From: Streptomyces agglomeratus
Lineage (GTDB): Bacteria > Actinomycetota > Actinomycetes > Streptomycetales > Streptomycetaceae
Length of the DNA stretch: 64,000 bases
Reading direction: 5' to 3'
Assembly (NCBI RefSeq): GCF_001746415.1
Contig: NZ_MEHJ01000001.1
Span: 372,001-436,000 of the forward strand
Shown: positions 37,201 to 46,834 of the stretch, piece after piece
Layout of the letters: each line of letters begins with the position of its first letter
Position numbering within the stretch: position 1 is the stretch's first letter
Made by a program: the position numbers and the translations under genes
The notes under the pieces: model-generated
What the model was told of the DNA's origin: nothing
Database searches by the model: none
The model's input: the letters and a program-made list of their open reading frames with translations, nothing else

Positions 37201-40200
37201 CGCTGGGCGGGCACGCCGTACACCTACTCGGGACCCGGCGACGACCCCAACACCGCTGCGGGCATCGTGTGGGACCTGGAGCAGGCCGGTCACGGCGCGG
37301 CGGCCATCGTGCATGTGGACTGGGCCGACGGCAGCGGCGGCCACGCGTTCAATGCCGTGAACCACAACGGCACCGTCGTATGGGTCGACACCCAGAGCGG
37401 TGAGGTAAGCCACGAGCCGCTCCACATCGCCGACGCGGAAAACGTCTGGCACATCCCCTTGGACGCCGACCGGAACCCGATCCTCCCGCCGGAGACCGAG
37501 ACGGACGGCTCGGACGAGACGGCGAACGAGACGACGGACGACTCCAAAACGGGGACGGACGACTCGCACGAAGGAACCAACGACTCCCCGTCATCGGAGA
37601 ACGGGCAGAGCAGCCCCGAAACCGACCCTTCGGGCGCTCAAGGCCGGCCCAAGGCCGGTGACCCGACCGGTGACTCCAGCAACCCGGACAGCCGGCCTGG
37701 CCAGGCCACTCCGCCGCCTGGAGACACCAGCGGCAACCGCTCGGAGCCGGGCGCCACCCCGAACCCCACCAGCACGAGCCTCGCATCCACCCCGAGCCCG
37801 ACGCCGTCCGCCACGCCAAGTAGTACTACGCCGACGCCATCGCCGGACGGCCGCACCCCGGGGACGGACGCCCGTACCCCGGACCCCAACCAGCCGGCCC
37901 CCAGCACGACACCGGCAGGTTCCGGCACACCGGAAACCTCACCCGGTCGGACGTCGACTCCACAAGCGAGCACGCCGAACACCAGCACACCGCACTCGCC
38001 GAACTCGCTGAACTCGCCGAACTCGCCGAACTCGCCGAACTCGCCGAACTCGCCGAACAGCGGTACTCCGAACCCCAGCCCCAGCCCCAGCCCGGGAACG
38101 ACGCCGACGACGTCCAACTCGAATCGTCCGGAACCCACCGCCCCGCACCAGGACCCGAGGCAGCCCGCGCCCCCCAGGGACACCCCGACGCCCACCCAAA
38201 CGCCGACGGCGACGCCGAGCCCGGCCACCCCGGACGCCACCCCCCCCAGTCAAACGCCCGAAACTGCGCCGTCGCCGAACAGCAGCACCCCGAGCACTCC
38301 CCACCAGTCCGAAGCCACCTCTACGCCCGCCTCGGCCACACGCGACAACACGCCCCCGGGCGGCGTCACCGACCCGACGCGCGCAGAGCAGGACGCCCTG
38401 GAGAGCTCCGTCCCCCGGGACGAGAACGGCGACCCCACCCGCCCGCCGGACCCGGCCGACGGCCCCTGGGTCCAGAACATGAACGGCAGTGGACCCGACA
38501 CACCCGGCCGGAACAACAACTGTGTCGACACCGCCCTGTCCACGGTCGACACCTACGCCGGCAACCCCACGGCCGCCGGCGCGCGCACCCCAGACCTGGA
38601 TGCGAACGGCAACCCCTCGGATCGCGGCGAGAAGGGCGGCCGCGACCGTATAGAGAACGCCCTCGGCGCCCGCTTCAGCGACATGGGCAACGGCCGCGAC
38701 GCGTTCAACCGCCTGGAGAACACCCTCCGCCAGAGCGGCCACGGCTCGCAGGCCGTGATCATCACGCAGGACGCGAACGGCCGCGCCCACGCGTGGAACG
38801 CCGTCAACCACAACGGCAAGATCACCTACATCGACGCCCAGACGGGACGAACCAGCCCCAGCCCGCTGCACAACGGAAACAACGGCGTCTTCGCAATTCC
38901 CCTGGACTCCAACCGCCGGCCGGTCGCCCCGGAATCAGCGAGCCAGGCCAGGCCGGCCGCGGCCTCACAACCTGGCCGCGCAGCACCGAGCGCTCCTGCG
39001 GGCAGTTCACCCGAGAATCCAGCAGGCAAGGAGCAAGGCGGGCAGAGCTCGGCCAAGAAGCCGAAGAAGACGAAGACCCCGGAGGAGAGGGAAGCCGAGA
39101 AGGCCAGGGCCAAGGAGGTTGCCCGGGATGCTTATGACTCGGCTCGGGCTGAAGGAACGCCCGGCTACGGGGTCGATCAGGCCGGCGGTGGCTCTCACAC
39201 CCACTACGGGATGCTCACCGATCAGTCTCAGGACCGCCTTCGGGACACCAACCATGTCGAGCAGGTGGACCTCGCGCCGGTGGTGCAAAGCCTCCACGCA
39301 TGGGCCGCGCCAGGCCCTGAGGGGACACCTCCGGCACTGATGGCGGCCATTCGGGAGTCCGCCCTGGGGCCGATCAGCCAGCAGCGGCTGAACGAGTTGC
39401 TCAAGCCGGGCTTCGCGGAGATGAGCCGTGAAGAGAAGATGGCAACCGTGGCTGCGATTGCTCGCCTCAGCAGCGCGTTCCACGAGGCGCACGCCGTCGA
39501 CGAGTCCGGTGGCGCGGACCTCCACTCCAGGCACAATCCGAAGACCGGGGAGCGGGTGGACCCGGCCCCACTTGCCCGGGAGTACGCGGCAGTCCAGGAA
39601 CTGTTGGACACCGGCAAGGATCCGGAGAACGCCAAGGAGCTGCGCGCCGAGAAGCGTAAGTTCACCTCGCTCTGGAACGAGCACGTCGGAGACAAGAAGA
39701 AGATAGAGAACGACGAGAAGGGGAAGTCCGACGAGCAGAAGGAGGAGATGAAAGAAAAGCGGAAGCTGTTGCGCCCCGATTTTTCGGGAAAGAACTACGC
39801 AGTGCTGGAGGTAGTGGAAACGAAGGAGGACGGCACCACCGAGACTCACTACATCATCGACTCTTCAGTGCCACCGAACTCCGACGACATCAGCCAAGAT
39901 CATTCCGAGCCGGTCCTCGGCGAAGCCTTTCGCACGCTCGATCAGGACAACCCCGGCCGCTACGAAGCACCTGCGATGTATACGGAATTCGAGCCGTGCG
40001 GCAACAAGACCCACCCCGCTTCGGCCAACTGCTCTGACTATCTCGTGCACGAACTGGAACGCCCCGCAGATCAGGAGCGGAAGAAGTATCACGACAAGAC
40101 CGAGGAGGAAAGGGCGGTCTCCGAGGGCCAGCAGAACAGGACGAGTATCTACTACGCCGCGGGCTACCGCATGGGCGACATGGAGCCCGGAGCCGTGGAG

Positions 40201-40344
40201 GTCAGGGAGGGCGAGACACAGGAGCAGGCGGAAAAGCGGACGCATCAGGAAGCCAAGGACCGTCGCGACGAGGACATGCACCGCTTCCGTGGTGAGCTCG
40301 TTCGGGTATGGATGAAGGTTGCCCAGAACAGTGACGTAGGCTGA
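34293..40344 (+). CDS. Giant polymorphic toxin: CpnT-like N-terminus, two Tox-PL domains, deaminase (one frameshift)
   Basis: About 2,016 residues if one extra C in the C4 run 35499-35502 is removed. Residues 1-250 are the helical WXG100/CpnT-like export domain (LPDELEWVLKMLGYNWP..) with a hydrophobic middle. About 250-870 is a Ser/Gly then Pro/Thr linker. Tox-PL domain 1 has Cys924 (NNCADC), His1017 (GGHAFNAVNHNG) and Asp1032 (WVDTQSG); a second linker leads to Tox-PL domain 2 with Cys1410 (NNNCVDT), His1499 (HAWNAVNHNG) and Asp1514 (YIDAQTG). After a basic segment comes a deaminase fold: His1870-x-Glu1872 (HSE) and Cys1902/Cys1913 (PCG..NC), as in nucleic-acid deaminase toxins. Papain-fold Tox-PL domains deamidate or cleave host proteins. 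The ATG at 34293 is chosen to match the family start; GTG 34287 is also possible. Delivered presumably by T7SS. Confidence 0.8.
35090..35360 (+). repeat. Ser/Gly/Asn-rich low-complexity coding repeat
   Basis: Encodes runs of NSSGS-type units (TCGAACTCGTCGGGC and variants, about 15-bp period) after a GSGSG stretch, in the linker that follows the export domain. Replication slippage is likely here, and the toxin frameshift lies about 140 bases downstream. Confidence 0.75.
37994..38056 (+). repeat. Seven 9-bp tandem repeats in the toxin gene
   Basis: Seven copies of ACTCGCCGA (second copy ACTCGCTGA) encode an N-S-P tripeptide array between the two Tox-PL domains. The period is a multiple of three, so copy-number change would keep the frame. 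Confidence 0.9.
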
Positions 40345-40375
40345 TTCGACCAGGGCTGATCGGAGTGATGAAGAA

Positions 40376-42571
40376 GTGATCATTACTGAAGCCGAGCGTG
40401 TCATCGGCGACTGGCTGGTCGAGCCTCGGCAACGCGGATCGGTGCTTCCCGTGCTGGGGGACCCGGGAGTGGGCAAGACCGCGCTCCTGGCGAGGATTCG
40501 TGAGCGGTTTCCCTCCTCGGTGGCTGTGGACTGCCGTGGCCTGACCATGGACGAGGTGGCCCATAGGCTGCTTGCAGAGTTCGGTGTCGACCTCGGAACC
40601 CCCCGAGGTCGGGAACCGCTTTTCGACATGGTCGCGAAACTGCGAAATGATGCGATCGTCCTGCTCTCCAACGTGCAGTGGTCCGGGTCCTTGTACACAT
40701 CGAGTGAGCCGGATCGAATCGCCGGCCCATTGGCCACCACATTTGGCGCGCACAGTCGCGGATGCGTGCGTGTAGTCCTCGAGGCCGACGCGTCTCGTCA
40801 CCACGTGCACATCAGCCGCCACAACGAGATCGTGCTGGACGAAGAACCCGACGGTTCGGATGTCGCGGCCCTGCTCGACTCACACCCTCAGCTCCGGGCA
40901 CTTGCTGCATCCGAAGTGTGCGAAACGTCGCTGCCGGTATGGCAATTGCTCTGCTCCACATTGGGTGATCACGCCACGGAAGAGCATCTTCTCCGGACGG
41001 CGCAACGGATCCCCGACGTATTGGTCGTGCAAGACACACCAGCCGGAAACAGCGCGAGATTCACGTCGGATGCATTGAAAGAGGAAATCCGTTCGCGCGG
41101 CCCACTGGCCCCTGCCGAACACATCGCGATAACTGCGGCCCTGTTCGACCGCGCGACCACTCCCACTGCATCCGCCCTCTCGGTCGGCCCTCCGGAGCAG
41201 ATCAGGGAGTACGCGGCTCGTGCCGCCGCTGTCCACGCTGCTCTGGGGGGAGCCCTCCCCCGTCTGCTGGCCGAGGAGGCGGCGTTCGTGGCCCACTGCG
41301 ACCGGACCGCTCTCCTCGAAGGAATCGCGCTGGCGTGGCCGGACGGCGTGCCCATGGGGGGCACCGCGGCTGACGCTCACTATCTGGATGCGGAGGGCGT
41401 CGCACCGCAGTCCCAGGCCGAGTGGCTTGCCTGGTTGCACTGGGCCGCCGTGAACCGCGGACGTACGGAATGGGCCGATGAACTCGCCGGCTCGGCCGGG
41501 CGGATGCCCTGGCGCACCACGTGGTCGAAGTGGCGTCCCTACGGCATCTTCGGGCCCCATCCCGGGGCGAGTGGGCCGGTGGACTACGTGGAGCTCGGAC
41601 GCATCCAGGACATTCCGGTGGTGACCACCCAACGCGAGTTGCCGCTGCCTGCTGATGACGAGTCGGAGGAAGCCGGTGACGAGCGCTATCTGGAGCAGGT
41701 CTGGAGGCTGACGGACGGCGCAGGCCTCGGGGAGCCATCTGTCGTCGATGTATTCCTCGACGACGAAGGAGAGGTCGACCGCGTGGTCGGCCGTGCCGCC
41801 GACACTCGCCCGGACGCGCCGTCGCCCACGCGCTCGGAGCTCCCCTGCCCTCGGCTGCCCAAAAGCGTCCGGGACAAAGAGCAGGCCGGCGGCGATCGCT
41901 GGGTGCTGGGTGGAAGCGGTGGAGTCTTCGCACTGGACGTGCTGGGGGCCAAAGAGCTGGGAGAGGGGCAGCCCCGCTGGCACAGCCCGCTTGTCGCCCC
42001 CATCCGTCGTGCGGCGATCTGGCCGATGCCGGCCGCGCTCCTCACAGCCGAAGGCCCAGATGTGGCCTGGTTCGCGCGCAGCTTCGGCGAGGAGACGCTC
42101 CGCCGTCCGGAACCGACCGGCATCCCCGCCGGCCTCACCGATACAAAGGCCCGCGCCACCCTGACCGCCATCGGCTTCCCCGCTCTGCACAGGAGCGAAC
42201 CGAGGTTCCTCAGCACCGTGACCCTGGACCGGACCGGACTGGAAACCGCCGGCGTCTCGGAAGCCCATGAGCCGGTCTACCGCTTGGGAGACTGGCTCGG
42301 CGAGGAAATGGTCCTGGCCGGCGATTCGGGTCGCGTGCTGGTGGTCTCCGTCGCAGGCACGCAACTCCTGGGCAGCAGCCTGCGGCAGTTCATGACCTTG
42401 GTCGGTCTGTACCGCACTTTGCGTCGCAGTGAGTTCCCCACGCGGTACGAGGAGCGAGATGCTCGACGCAGCGTCGAGACCTGGGCTCAGCAGATCGACC
42501 CGCCGGCGGGGACCTCCAACCCTTGGCGGGCAGCGTTCGGTGGAGAGCTGGATGTCCCTGAATCGTTGTGA
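40376..42571 (+). CDS. P-loop NTPase fused to SUKH-4 immunity domain
   Basis: 731 residues from GTG 40376, 31 bases after the toxin stop. Walker A GDPGVGKT (28-35), Walker B-like AIVLLSNV (about 91-98), then a helical region resembling STAND/AAA-like NTPases, an acidic middle segment, and a C-terminal SUKH-4 domain (about 545-705: FARSFGEETLRRPEPTGIP, FPALHRSEPRFLSTVTLD, YRLGDWLGEEMVLAGDSGRVLVVS, SSLRQFMTLVGLYRTL). SUKH-4 proteins are immunity proteins of polymorphic toxin systems; the NTPase fusion suggests a regulated or chaperone-like immunity protein for the upstream toxin. Confidence 0.75.
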   Translation: MIITEAERVIGDWLVEPRQRGSVLPVLGDPGVGKTALLARIRERFPSSVAVDCRGLTMDEVAHRLLAEFGVDLGTPRGREPLFDMVAKLRNDAIVLLSNVQWSGSLYTSSEPDRIAGPLATTFGAHSRGCVRVVLEADASRHHVHISRHNEIVLDEEPDGSDVAALLDSHPQLRALAASEVCETSLPVWQLLCSTLGDHATEEHLLRTAQRIPDVLVVQDTPAGNSARFTSDALKEEIRSRGPLAPAEHIAITAALFDRATTPTASALSVGPPEQIREYAARAAAVHAALGGALPRLLAEEAAFVAHCDRTALLEGIALAWPDGVPMGGTAADAHYLDAEGVAPQSQAEWLAWLHWAAVNRGRTEWADELAGSAGRMPWRTTWSKWRPYGIFGPHPGASGPVDYVELGRIQDIPVVTTQRELPLPADDESEEAGDERYLEQVWRLTDGAGLGEPSVVDVFLDDEGEVDRVVGRAADTRPDAPSPTRSELPCPRLPKSVRDKEQAGGDRWVLGGSGGVFALDVLGAKELGEGQPRWHSPLVAPIRRAAIWPMPAALLTAEGPDVAWFARSFGEETLRRPEPTGIPAGLTDTKARATLTAIGFPALHRSEPRFLSTVTLDRTGLETAGVSEAHEPVYRLGDWLGEEMVLAGDSGRVLVVSVAGTQLLGSSLRQFMTLVGLYRTLRRSEFPTRYEERDARRSVETWAQQIDPPAGTSNPWRAAFGGELDVPESL

Positions 42572-42572
42572 T

Positions 42573-42601
42573 GGGGCCGCCCGCTCCCCGAGGGCGGCCC
42601 C
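42573..42601 (+). terminator. Hairpin after the P-loop/SUKH-4 gene
   Basis: Perfect 10-bp stem GGGGCCGCCC / GGGCGGCCCC with a 9-base loop, immediately after the stop. It separates the first immunity gene from the next one. Confidence 0.65.
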
Positions 42602-42655
42602 CACCGTAGGACCAGAAACGTACGCATACACACCCGCGGCGGCGGAAGACAGGGA

Positions 42656-44596
42656 ATGATGACCACCTCGCCCGACGGCGCTACGCCGCACCCCCACATA
42701 GGCGGCCGTGCGGCTGCCCTCCGCGCACTGGCGGCCTGGCGCATGGAATGGCCGGGCACGCCGCGGGTCATCGTTCTCACCGGGGACTCCGGAAGCGGGT
42801 GCTCACGGTTGCTCACCGGCTTCCTCATGATGTGCGATCCAGAGTTTCGCAAGCAGATGCCGCTGGACTCGATGGATCCCTCCACCGTGCCGCCCGAACT
42901 GCCGGCCCCCACCGTACCGAACCCGGCGTGGTTGACTGCGGCGCAGTTCCTCTGGTTGCTCGCCGATCACTGCGAGTTGAGCGCCACCACCACCGACGAG
43001 GTGTTCACGCAGCTGGCGGCCCGCGACCAACCGCTGACGATCGCCGTGCCGAACGTCGATCGGGCGGGTCCCGTACGGGCTGCGGAAGAACCCGCGAGGC
43101 TCGTACGCGAGGTCCTGAATCCATTGGCGTCCATCGGCACCATCCGTCTCCTCGCCGACGTACCCCGTTCCCTGGTGGCTGAGCTGCTTCGTGGGTTGCC
43201 GTCCGGCGTGGTCCAGGTCATCGATCTGGACGAGCCCGAGTGGGCGGATCCCGAAGGTCTTGTACTGCATGCCGAAGCAGCTCTGAGCCCGCGGTTCGGA
43301 GCACCGGAGCTGCAGTTCACCAGGACCTCCGTCGATCGGCGGAGGCTCGCCGAGCTGATTGGCCGTCGGGCGGGGACCAGCCCACTGGTCGTGGAACTCG
43401 CGGCCCAAAGCATCCTGATGGTTCCGGAAGGCTTCGACCCGGCGGATGAAGACCGGCTGCCCACCTCGGTCGGTGGGTGCATGGACCTACATGCCGAACG
43501 GCTGGGTGTCGAGCCGGGGATCCTGCGTGTGCTACTGGCGCCACTTGCCCTGGCCGAGGGCGGGGGCCTGCCGGTCGAGCTCTGGGCACCGCTCGCCGGT
43601 GCTGTCGCGGGACGCGACGTGAGCAGGGACATCGCGGGCGCCATGCAGCTCGTCGGGCCGTTCATACTGGCATCGGGCACTGGTCAGAACGGCGACCCCA
43701 CCTTGCTGCGGCTGCGGCACCCTGCCATCGGGGACGACATCCGTGCCCGCCTGCGAAGTGTCGGCGCCGCACAGTCTCGGATCGCTATGGCGCTACTCGC
43801 AGCCGTACCGGGGCAGGACTGGAGCAAGGCTGAGCCCTATTTGCGTGATCACATCGCCGGTCACACACTCGACGCCGGCCTGCTGCCTCAACTCCTCACG
43901 GATCCGGGGTTGTTCGTGCACGCCGACCCCGTTGCGCTGAGGACGGCAGTCGAAGCCGTTCCCATCGCAGCCCTTGGCGCGCCTGCCCGCACGTACCTCC
44001 GCATCGCTCCGCTGTTGACCCGCACTGAGGTCCCGGTCCCGTTGCGCGCCGCGTTGCTGGAGATTGCGTTCGTCGAGGACGGCCTGCCCGAGTACGCCGA
44101 TGCCATTCGCAATCTCGGATTCGACCTGCCTTGGCGGACCCTCTGGAGCCTGCGGGTCTCAGAGGTGAAGTCGGTGCGCATCGGCAACGTCCCGCTTCCC
44201 GAGGGCGCGCGAGCCCCGGTCGCCGTTCTGATCGTTCCCGCAGAAACGCCTGGCGCCCGACCGGTCGCCCAGGTCGATGACGACGGTGGGACCGTGCCGC
44301 ACGGTGTGATCGTCCACAGCCTCGGCCAACCCGTCCCAGATCTCGGCGAAATCGACCCGGAGCAGGTCCTGCGCCCGTCGCAGGCCGAACTGTCCACGGC
44401 TCCACTCGCCCTGAGCCGTGGTACTGACTACGTCCGGGTGTGGGACCGTGCGAGTGGCAAAGTTGTCGCGGCTCTGATCTCCGACAGCAGGGTCCTTTCC
44501 GCCGATCTCTCCCCTGCCGGGGTGCTTGTCCTGGCGTCTGCGCGCGGAGTAACCGCCCTACAGATCAGACCAGCGTCGTCAGCGACAGCCACATGA
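42656..44596 (+). CDS. P-loop-like protein with degenerate Walker A and WD-like tail
   Basis: 646 residues. The N-terminus has VIVLTGDSGSGCSRLL where a Walker A (GxxxxGKT/S) would be expected, but the lysine is Cys49, so ATP hydrolysis is unlikely. A long helical middle (about 200-460) follows, resembling STAND winged-helix/arm regions, then a C-terminal stretch YVRVWDRASGKVVAALISDSRVLSADLSPAGVLVLASARGVTALQI like a single WD40 blade. It overlaps the next possible start by ATGA. Role unknown; the layout suggests a partner or inactive paralogue of the preceding NTPase. Confidence 0.6.
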   Translation: MMTTSPDGATPHPHIGGRAAALRALAAWRMEWPGTPRVIVLTGDSGSGCSRLLTGFLMMCDPEFRKQMPLDSMDPSTVPPELPAPTVPNPAWLTAAQFLWLLADHCELSATTTDEVFTQLAARDQPLTIAVPNVDRAGPVRAAEEPARLVREVLNPLASIGTIRLLADVPRSLVAELLRGLPSGVVQVIDLDEPEWADPEGLVLHAEAALSPRFGAPELQFTRTSVDRRRLAELIGRRAGTSPLVVELAAQSILMVPEGFDPADEDRLPTSVGGCMDLHAERLGVEPGILRVLLAPLALAEGGGLPVELWAPLAGAVAGRDVSRDIAGAMQLVGPFILASGTGQNGDPTLLRLRHPAIGDDIRARLRSVGAAQSRIAMALLAAVPGQDWSKAEPYLRDHIAGHTLDAGLLPQLLTDPGLFVHADPVALRTAVEAVPIAALGAPARTYLRIAPLLTRTEVPVPLRAALLEIAFVEDGLPEYADAIRNLGFDLPWRTLWSLRVSEVKSVRIGNVPLPEGARAPVAVLIVPAETPGARPVAQVDDDGGTVPHGVIVHSLGQPVPDLGEIDPEQVLRPSQAELSTAPLALSRGTDYVRVWDRASGKVVAALISDSRVLSADLSPAGVLVLASARGVTALQIRPASSATAT

Positions 44597-44670
44597 GCGA
44601 CGGGGTGCACGCCATGCCCCTCTCGGTTCGCCGTCACCATGCCCCCACCACCTTTGAAGGAGCCTTCCGC

Positions 44671-45978
44671 GTGATCACCCAGGAGCAGGCGCTCGCCGCC
44701 GCCGACCGTTGGCTGAACCCCGAAGGCTCGGGGGAACGCCGTGAGGTCAAGATGCGGGAGTTCGACCTGGGCTGGGTCGTGTGGGCCGCGCCCGCGCCGA
44801 TGGAGCGCGACCCGGATACCGGGGAGCGGCGGCCGCCCGCCGAGATCGGGGACGCGTGCGGAGTGGTGGACCGGCGTACCGGTGAGCTGACGGTGTGGCC
44901 GTCGGTGCCGGTCGACGAGGTCGTACGGATGTACCGGCAGAAGCATGGCGGGGACGGAGCCGACGCCCGTCCGGTGACGGGCCCCGGCAACACCTCGGTC
45001 TTCACCTACACCGACCCCGCCACCGGCGAGGAAACCACCCTCTTCCGCAACTCCGGCCCCGGCCTCCCGCCCTCCGAGCACCAGGCGGCGGCCGAGCTGA
45101 GGCGGCTGGGCGTGCCCAACGAGAACGTGCTCGCGATCCACACCGACCTGCGCCCCAGCCTGCTCCCCGGCGGATACACGGCGGAACTCCTCAACACGTA
45201 CCGGAACGCCAGCCTTTCCTGCACCCAGACGTACGGCGCCCGCCCCGAGGCCCGTGCCGAGGGCATCGCCGGACTGATCCAGCACGTCGAGACGATGCAC
45301 CAGGTCGCCGGCCGGCAGCCCCCGCCGCGCCCCCACCGCATCCCCGTCCCCACGCACGTGCCCCCCGTCGAGCCGTTGCGAGACGTGGCCCTCGGTCGCC
45401 ACCTCACCGACGTCTTCGGCACCGACGGCGTCCGCCGCTACGACGCCGACGACCTCGCTGCGAGCCGGCTCCCCGAGGAGACGCAGTCGCTGCTCACGTG
45501 GGCCGGGCTCCCCATCGACCTGCCCCTGTTCTTCACAGCGGACCGGCCCGACGCGCCCCCGGACGGGGGCCTGTTCACCGACGTGGCCACCAATCTGCGG
45601 GAGCGCCGCAGCCCGGCCGGTGAGGAGAAGATCGGCGCGCTCGCGCACCTGATCCGCATCGGCTGGGACGGCGTCGCCGTGCTCGCCGTGCAGTGCCTGC
45701 CCGGAGCGACGGAGCCCAACGGGCTCGGTGCCGTCTGGGCGATCGACCCGGTCACCGCGTCGGCCCGCTACGTGAACATCTCGGCCGGCGCGTACGTCCG
45801 CTCCCTCGCCCTGCTCGCCACCGTCCGGGAGCGGATGCAGGGGCTCGACCCGGTGGCCGCAGGCACCGCGGTGGCGGAGCTGCAGGAGCAGCTGGTGGCC
45901 ATCGACGCCACGGCGCTGGTGAATCCCGACGGCTGGTGGTCGCTGATCGTCGAGCAGATGTGGCACGGGCTGTTCTGA
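44671..45978 (+). CDS. YrhB domain + deaminase-like domain lacking zinc ligands + SUKH-4
   Basis: 435 residues from GTG 44671, chosen for AAGGAG 7 bases upstream (ATG 44593, overlapping the previous stop, is the alternative). Residues 1-95 are a YrhB-like domain (EQALAAADRWL..FDLGWVVWAAP..YRQKH). About 105-190 resembles the nucleic-acid deaminase fold, with PSEHQAAAELRRLGV, but the expected Pro-Cys is Pro-Ser (LRPSLLPGGY), so zinc binding is probably lost. About 250-425 is SUKH-4 (RRYDADDLAASRLPEETQSLL, LIRIGWDGVAVLAVQCLPG, VNISAGAYVRSLALLATVRERM). Likely immunity or decoy protein for the toxin. Confidence 0.65.
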   Translation: MITQEQALAAADRWLNPEGSGERREVKMREFDLGWVVWAAPAPMERDPDTGERRPPAEIGDACGVVDRRTGELTVWPSVPVDEVVRMYRQKHGGDGADARPVTGPGNTSVFTYTDPATGEETTLFRNSGPGLPPSEHQAAAELRRLGVPNENVLAIHTDLRPSLLPGGYTAELLNTYRNASLSCTQTYGARPEARAEGIAGLIQHVETMHQVAGRQPPPRPHRIPVPTHVPPVEPLRDVALGRHLTDVFGTDGVRRYDADDLAASRLPEETQSLLTWAGLPIDLPLFFTADRPDAPPDGGLFTDVATNLRERRSPAGEEKIGALAHLIRIGWDGVAVLAVQCLPGATEPNGLGAVWAIDPVTASARYVNISAGAYVRSLALLATVRERMQGLDPVAAGTAVAELQEQLVAIDATALVNPDGWWSLIVEQMWHGLF

Positions 45979-46141
45979 GCAGTCGCCCGACCCGGAGTCG
46001 GCTCAAGGTCTCGCGAGCGGACCGCGTGCCGCGCACCCTCGGACGGAGGCCTTCCGGCACGTACGAAAGCACACAGCGCAGTGGGGCCGGGCGAGTCCGC
46101 CCGGCCCCGTTGGGAATGCCATGTACCGCGCGTCCGGGTGC

Positions 46142-46561
46142 TCAATACAGCGAGAAGCCGCCGCTGTGCCGGCCCTGGCTCTTGCGGGGCTGCGGGGAGT
46201 CCTCGCCCGAGCGCCTCGGCGCGTTCGGGTCCGAGGGTGCGCCGTCGCTCGCCGGTGCCTCACCCTGCCGGATCTGTTCCTGCTCCTCGTCGGAAAGCGA
46301 CTCCCACTGGTTGCGCAGCGAGGCCATGGGGCCGCTGCTCAGAGCCCGCACCGCCGAGGGGTCGTCCAGGGCGTCGCGCAGCTGGAGGCGGCCGGACAGC
46401 AGGTTCTTCGCCGTGTCCTGGAGCTCCTTGCCGGCGCCGCCACCGTCGGCGAGCTTGTGGAGCGCGGAGTTCAATGAGCGAACCTGCTCGGGGTCGAGCG
46501 CTTCGTCCCACACGCCGCGGTCGGCGTCGGGTCCCTTGGGGTTCTGGGGCTGCTGGGCCAT
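46142..46561 (-). CDS. Hydrophilic helical protein
   Basis: 139 residues, charged, no signal peptide or membrane segment. Middle: WDEALDPEQVRSLNSALHKLADGGGAGKELQDTAKNLLSGRLQLRDALDD; acidic/Gln-rich C-terminus. GAGGAGAAG precedes the ATG. Convergent with the toxin operon. Family not recognised; the composition resembles conserved Streptomyces hypothetical proteins near T7SS loci. Confidence 0.6.
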   Translation of the reverse strand: MAQQPQNPKGPDADRGVWDEALDPEQVRSLNSALHKLADGGGAGKELQDTAKNLLSGRLQLRDALDDPSAVRALSSGPMASLRNQWESLSDEEQEQIRQGEAPASDGAPSDPNAPRRSGEDSPQPRKSQGRHSGGFSLY

Positions 46562-46639
46562 CTCGCTTCTCCTCACCTTTCGTCCCCGCAGTATCTCCCG
46601 CCACCCCAAGTCGCCGCACATGCCGCCGGACAGACGGTC

Positions 46640-46761
46640 GGGCGGTCCTCGATGCCGTTGTCGACCTCCACGAACAACACCGGCAACCCGGTCCCAGGTG
46701 CGGTCAGAACGGCATCCGCTCGGGGGCTGCCCTTGGCCGGGCTTATGAACGTGCCGGCCAC
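46640..46761 (-). pseudogene. Replication-relaxation-type C-terminal scrap
   Basis: Encodes SPRADAVLTAPGTGLPVLFVEVDNGIE, the P-D-A-V-L..VLFVEVD signature of actinobacterial replication-relaxation family proteins found on plasmids and integrative elements. The rest is missing. Confidence 0.45.
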
Positions 46762-46834
46762 CGGCGGCGCCCGCGAACGCTTTCACTACTCAAACAGCCT
46801 TGGTGGAACAAACGCTCTTCAACAAGCACATCCG

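Noticed and set aside
36262..37569. Long antisense ORF inside the toxin gene
   Set aside because: It is the complement of repetitive high-GC codons; the Arg-rich composition has no motifs.
34293..40344. Programmed ribosomal frameshift in the toxin
   Set aside because: No slippery heptamer plus structure was identified; a simple one-base indel explains it.
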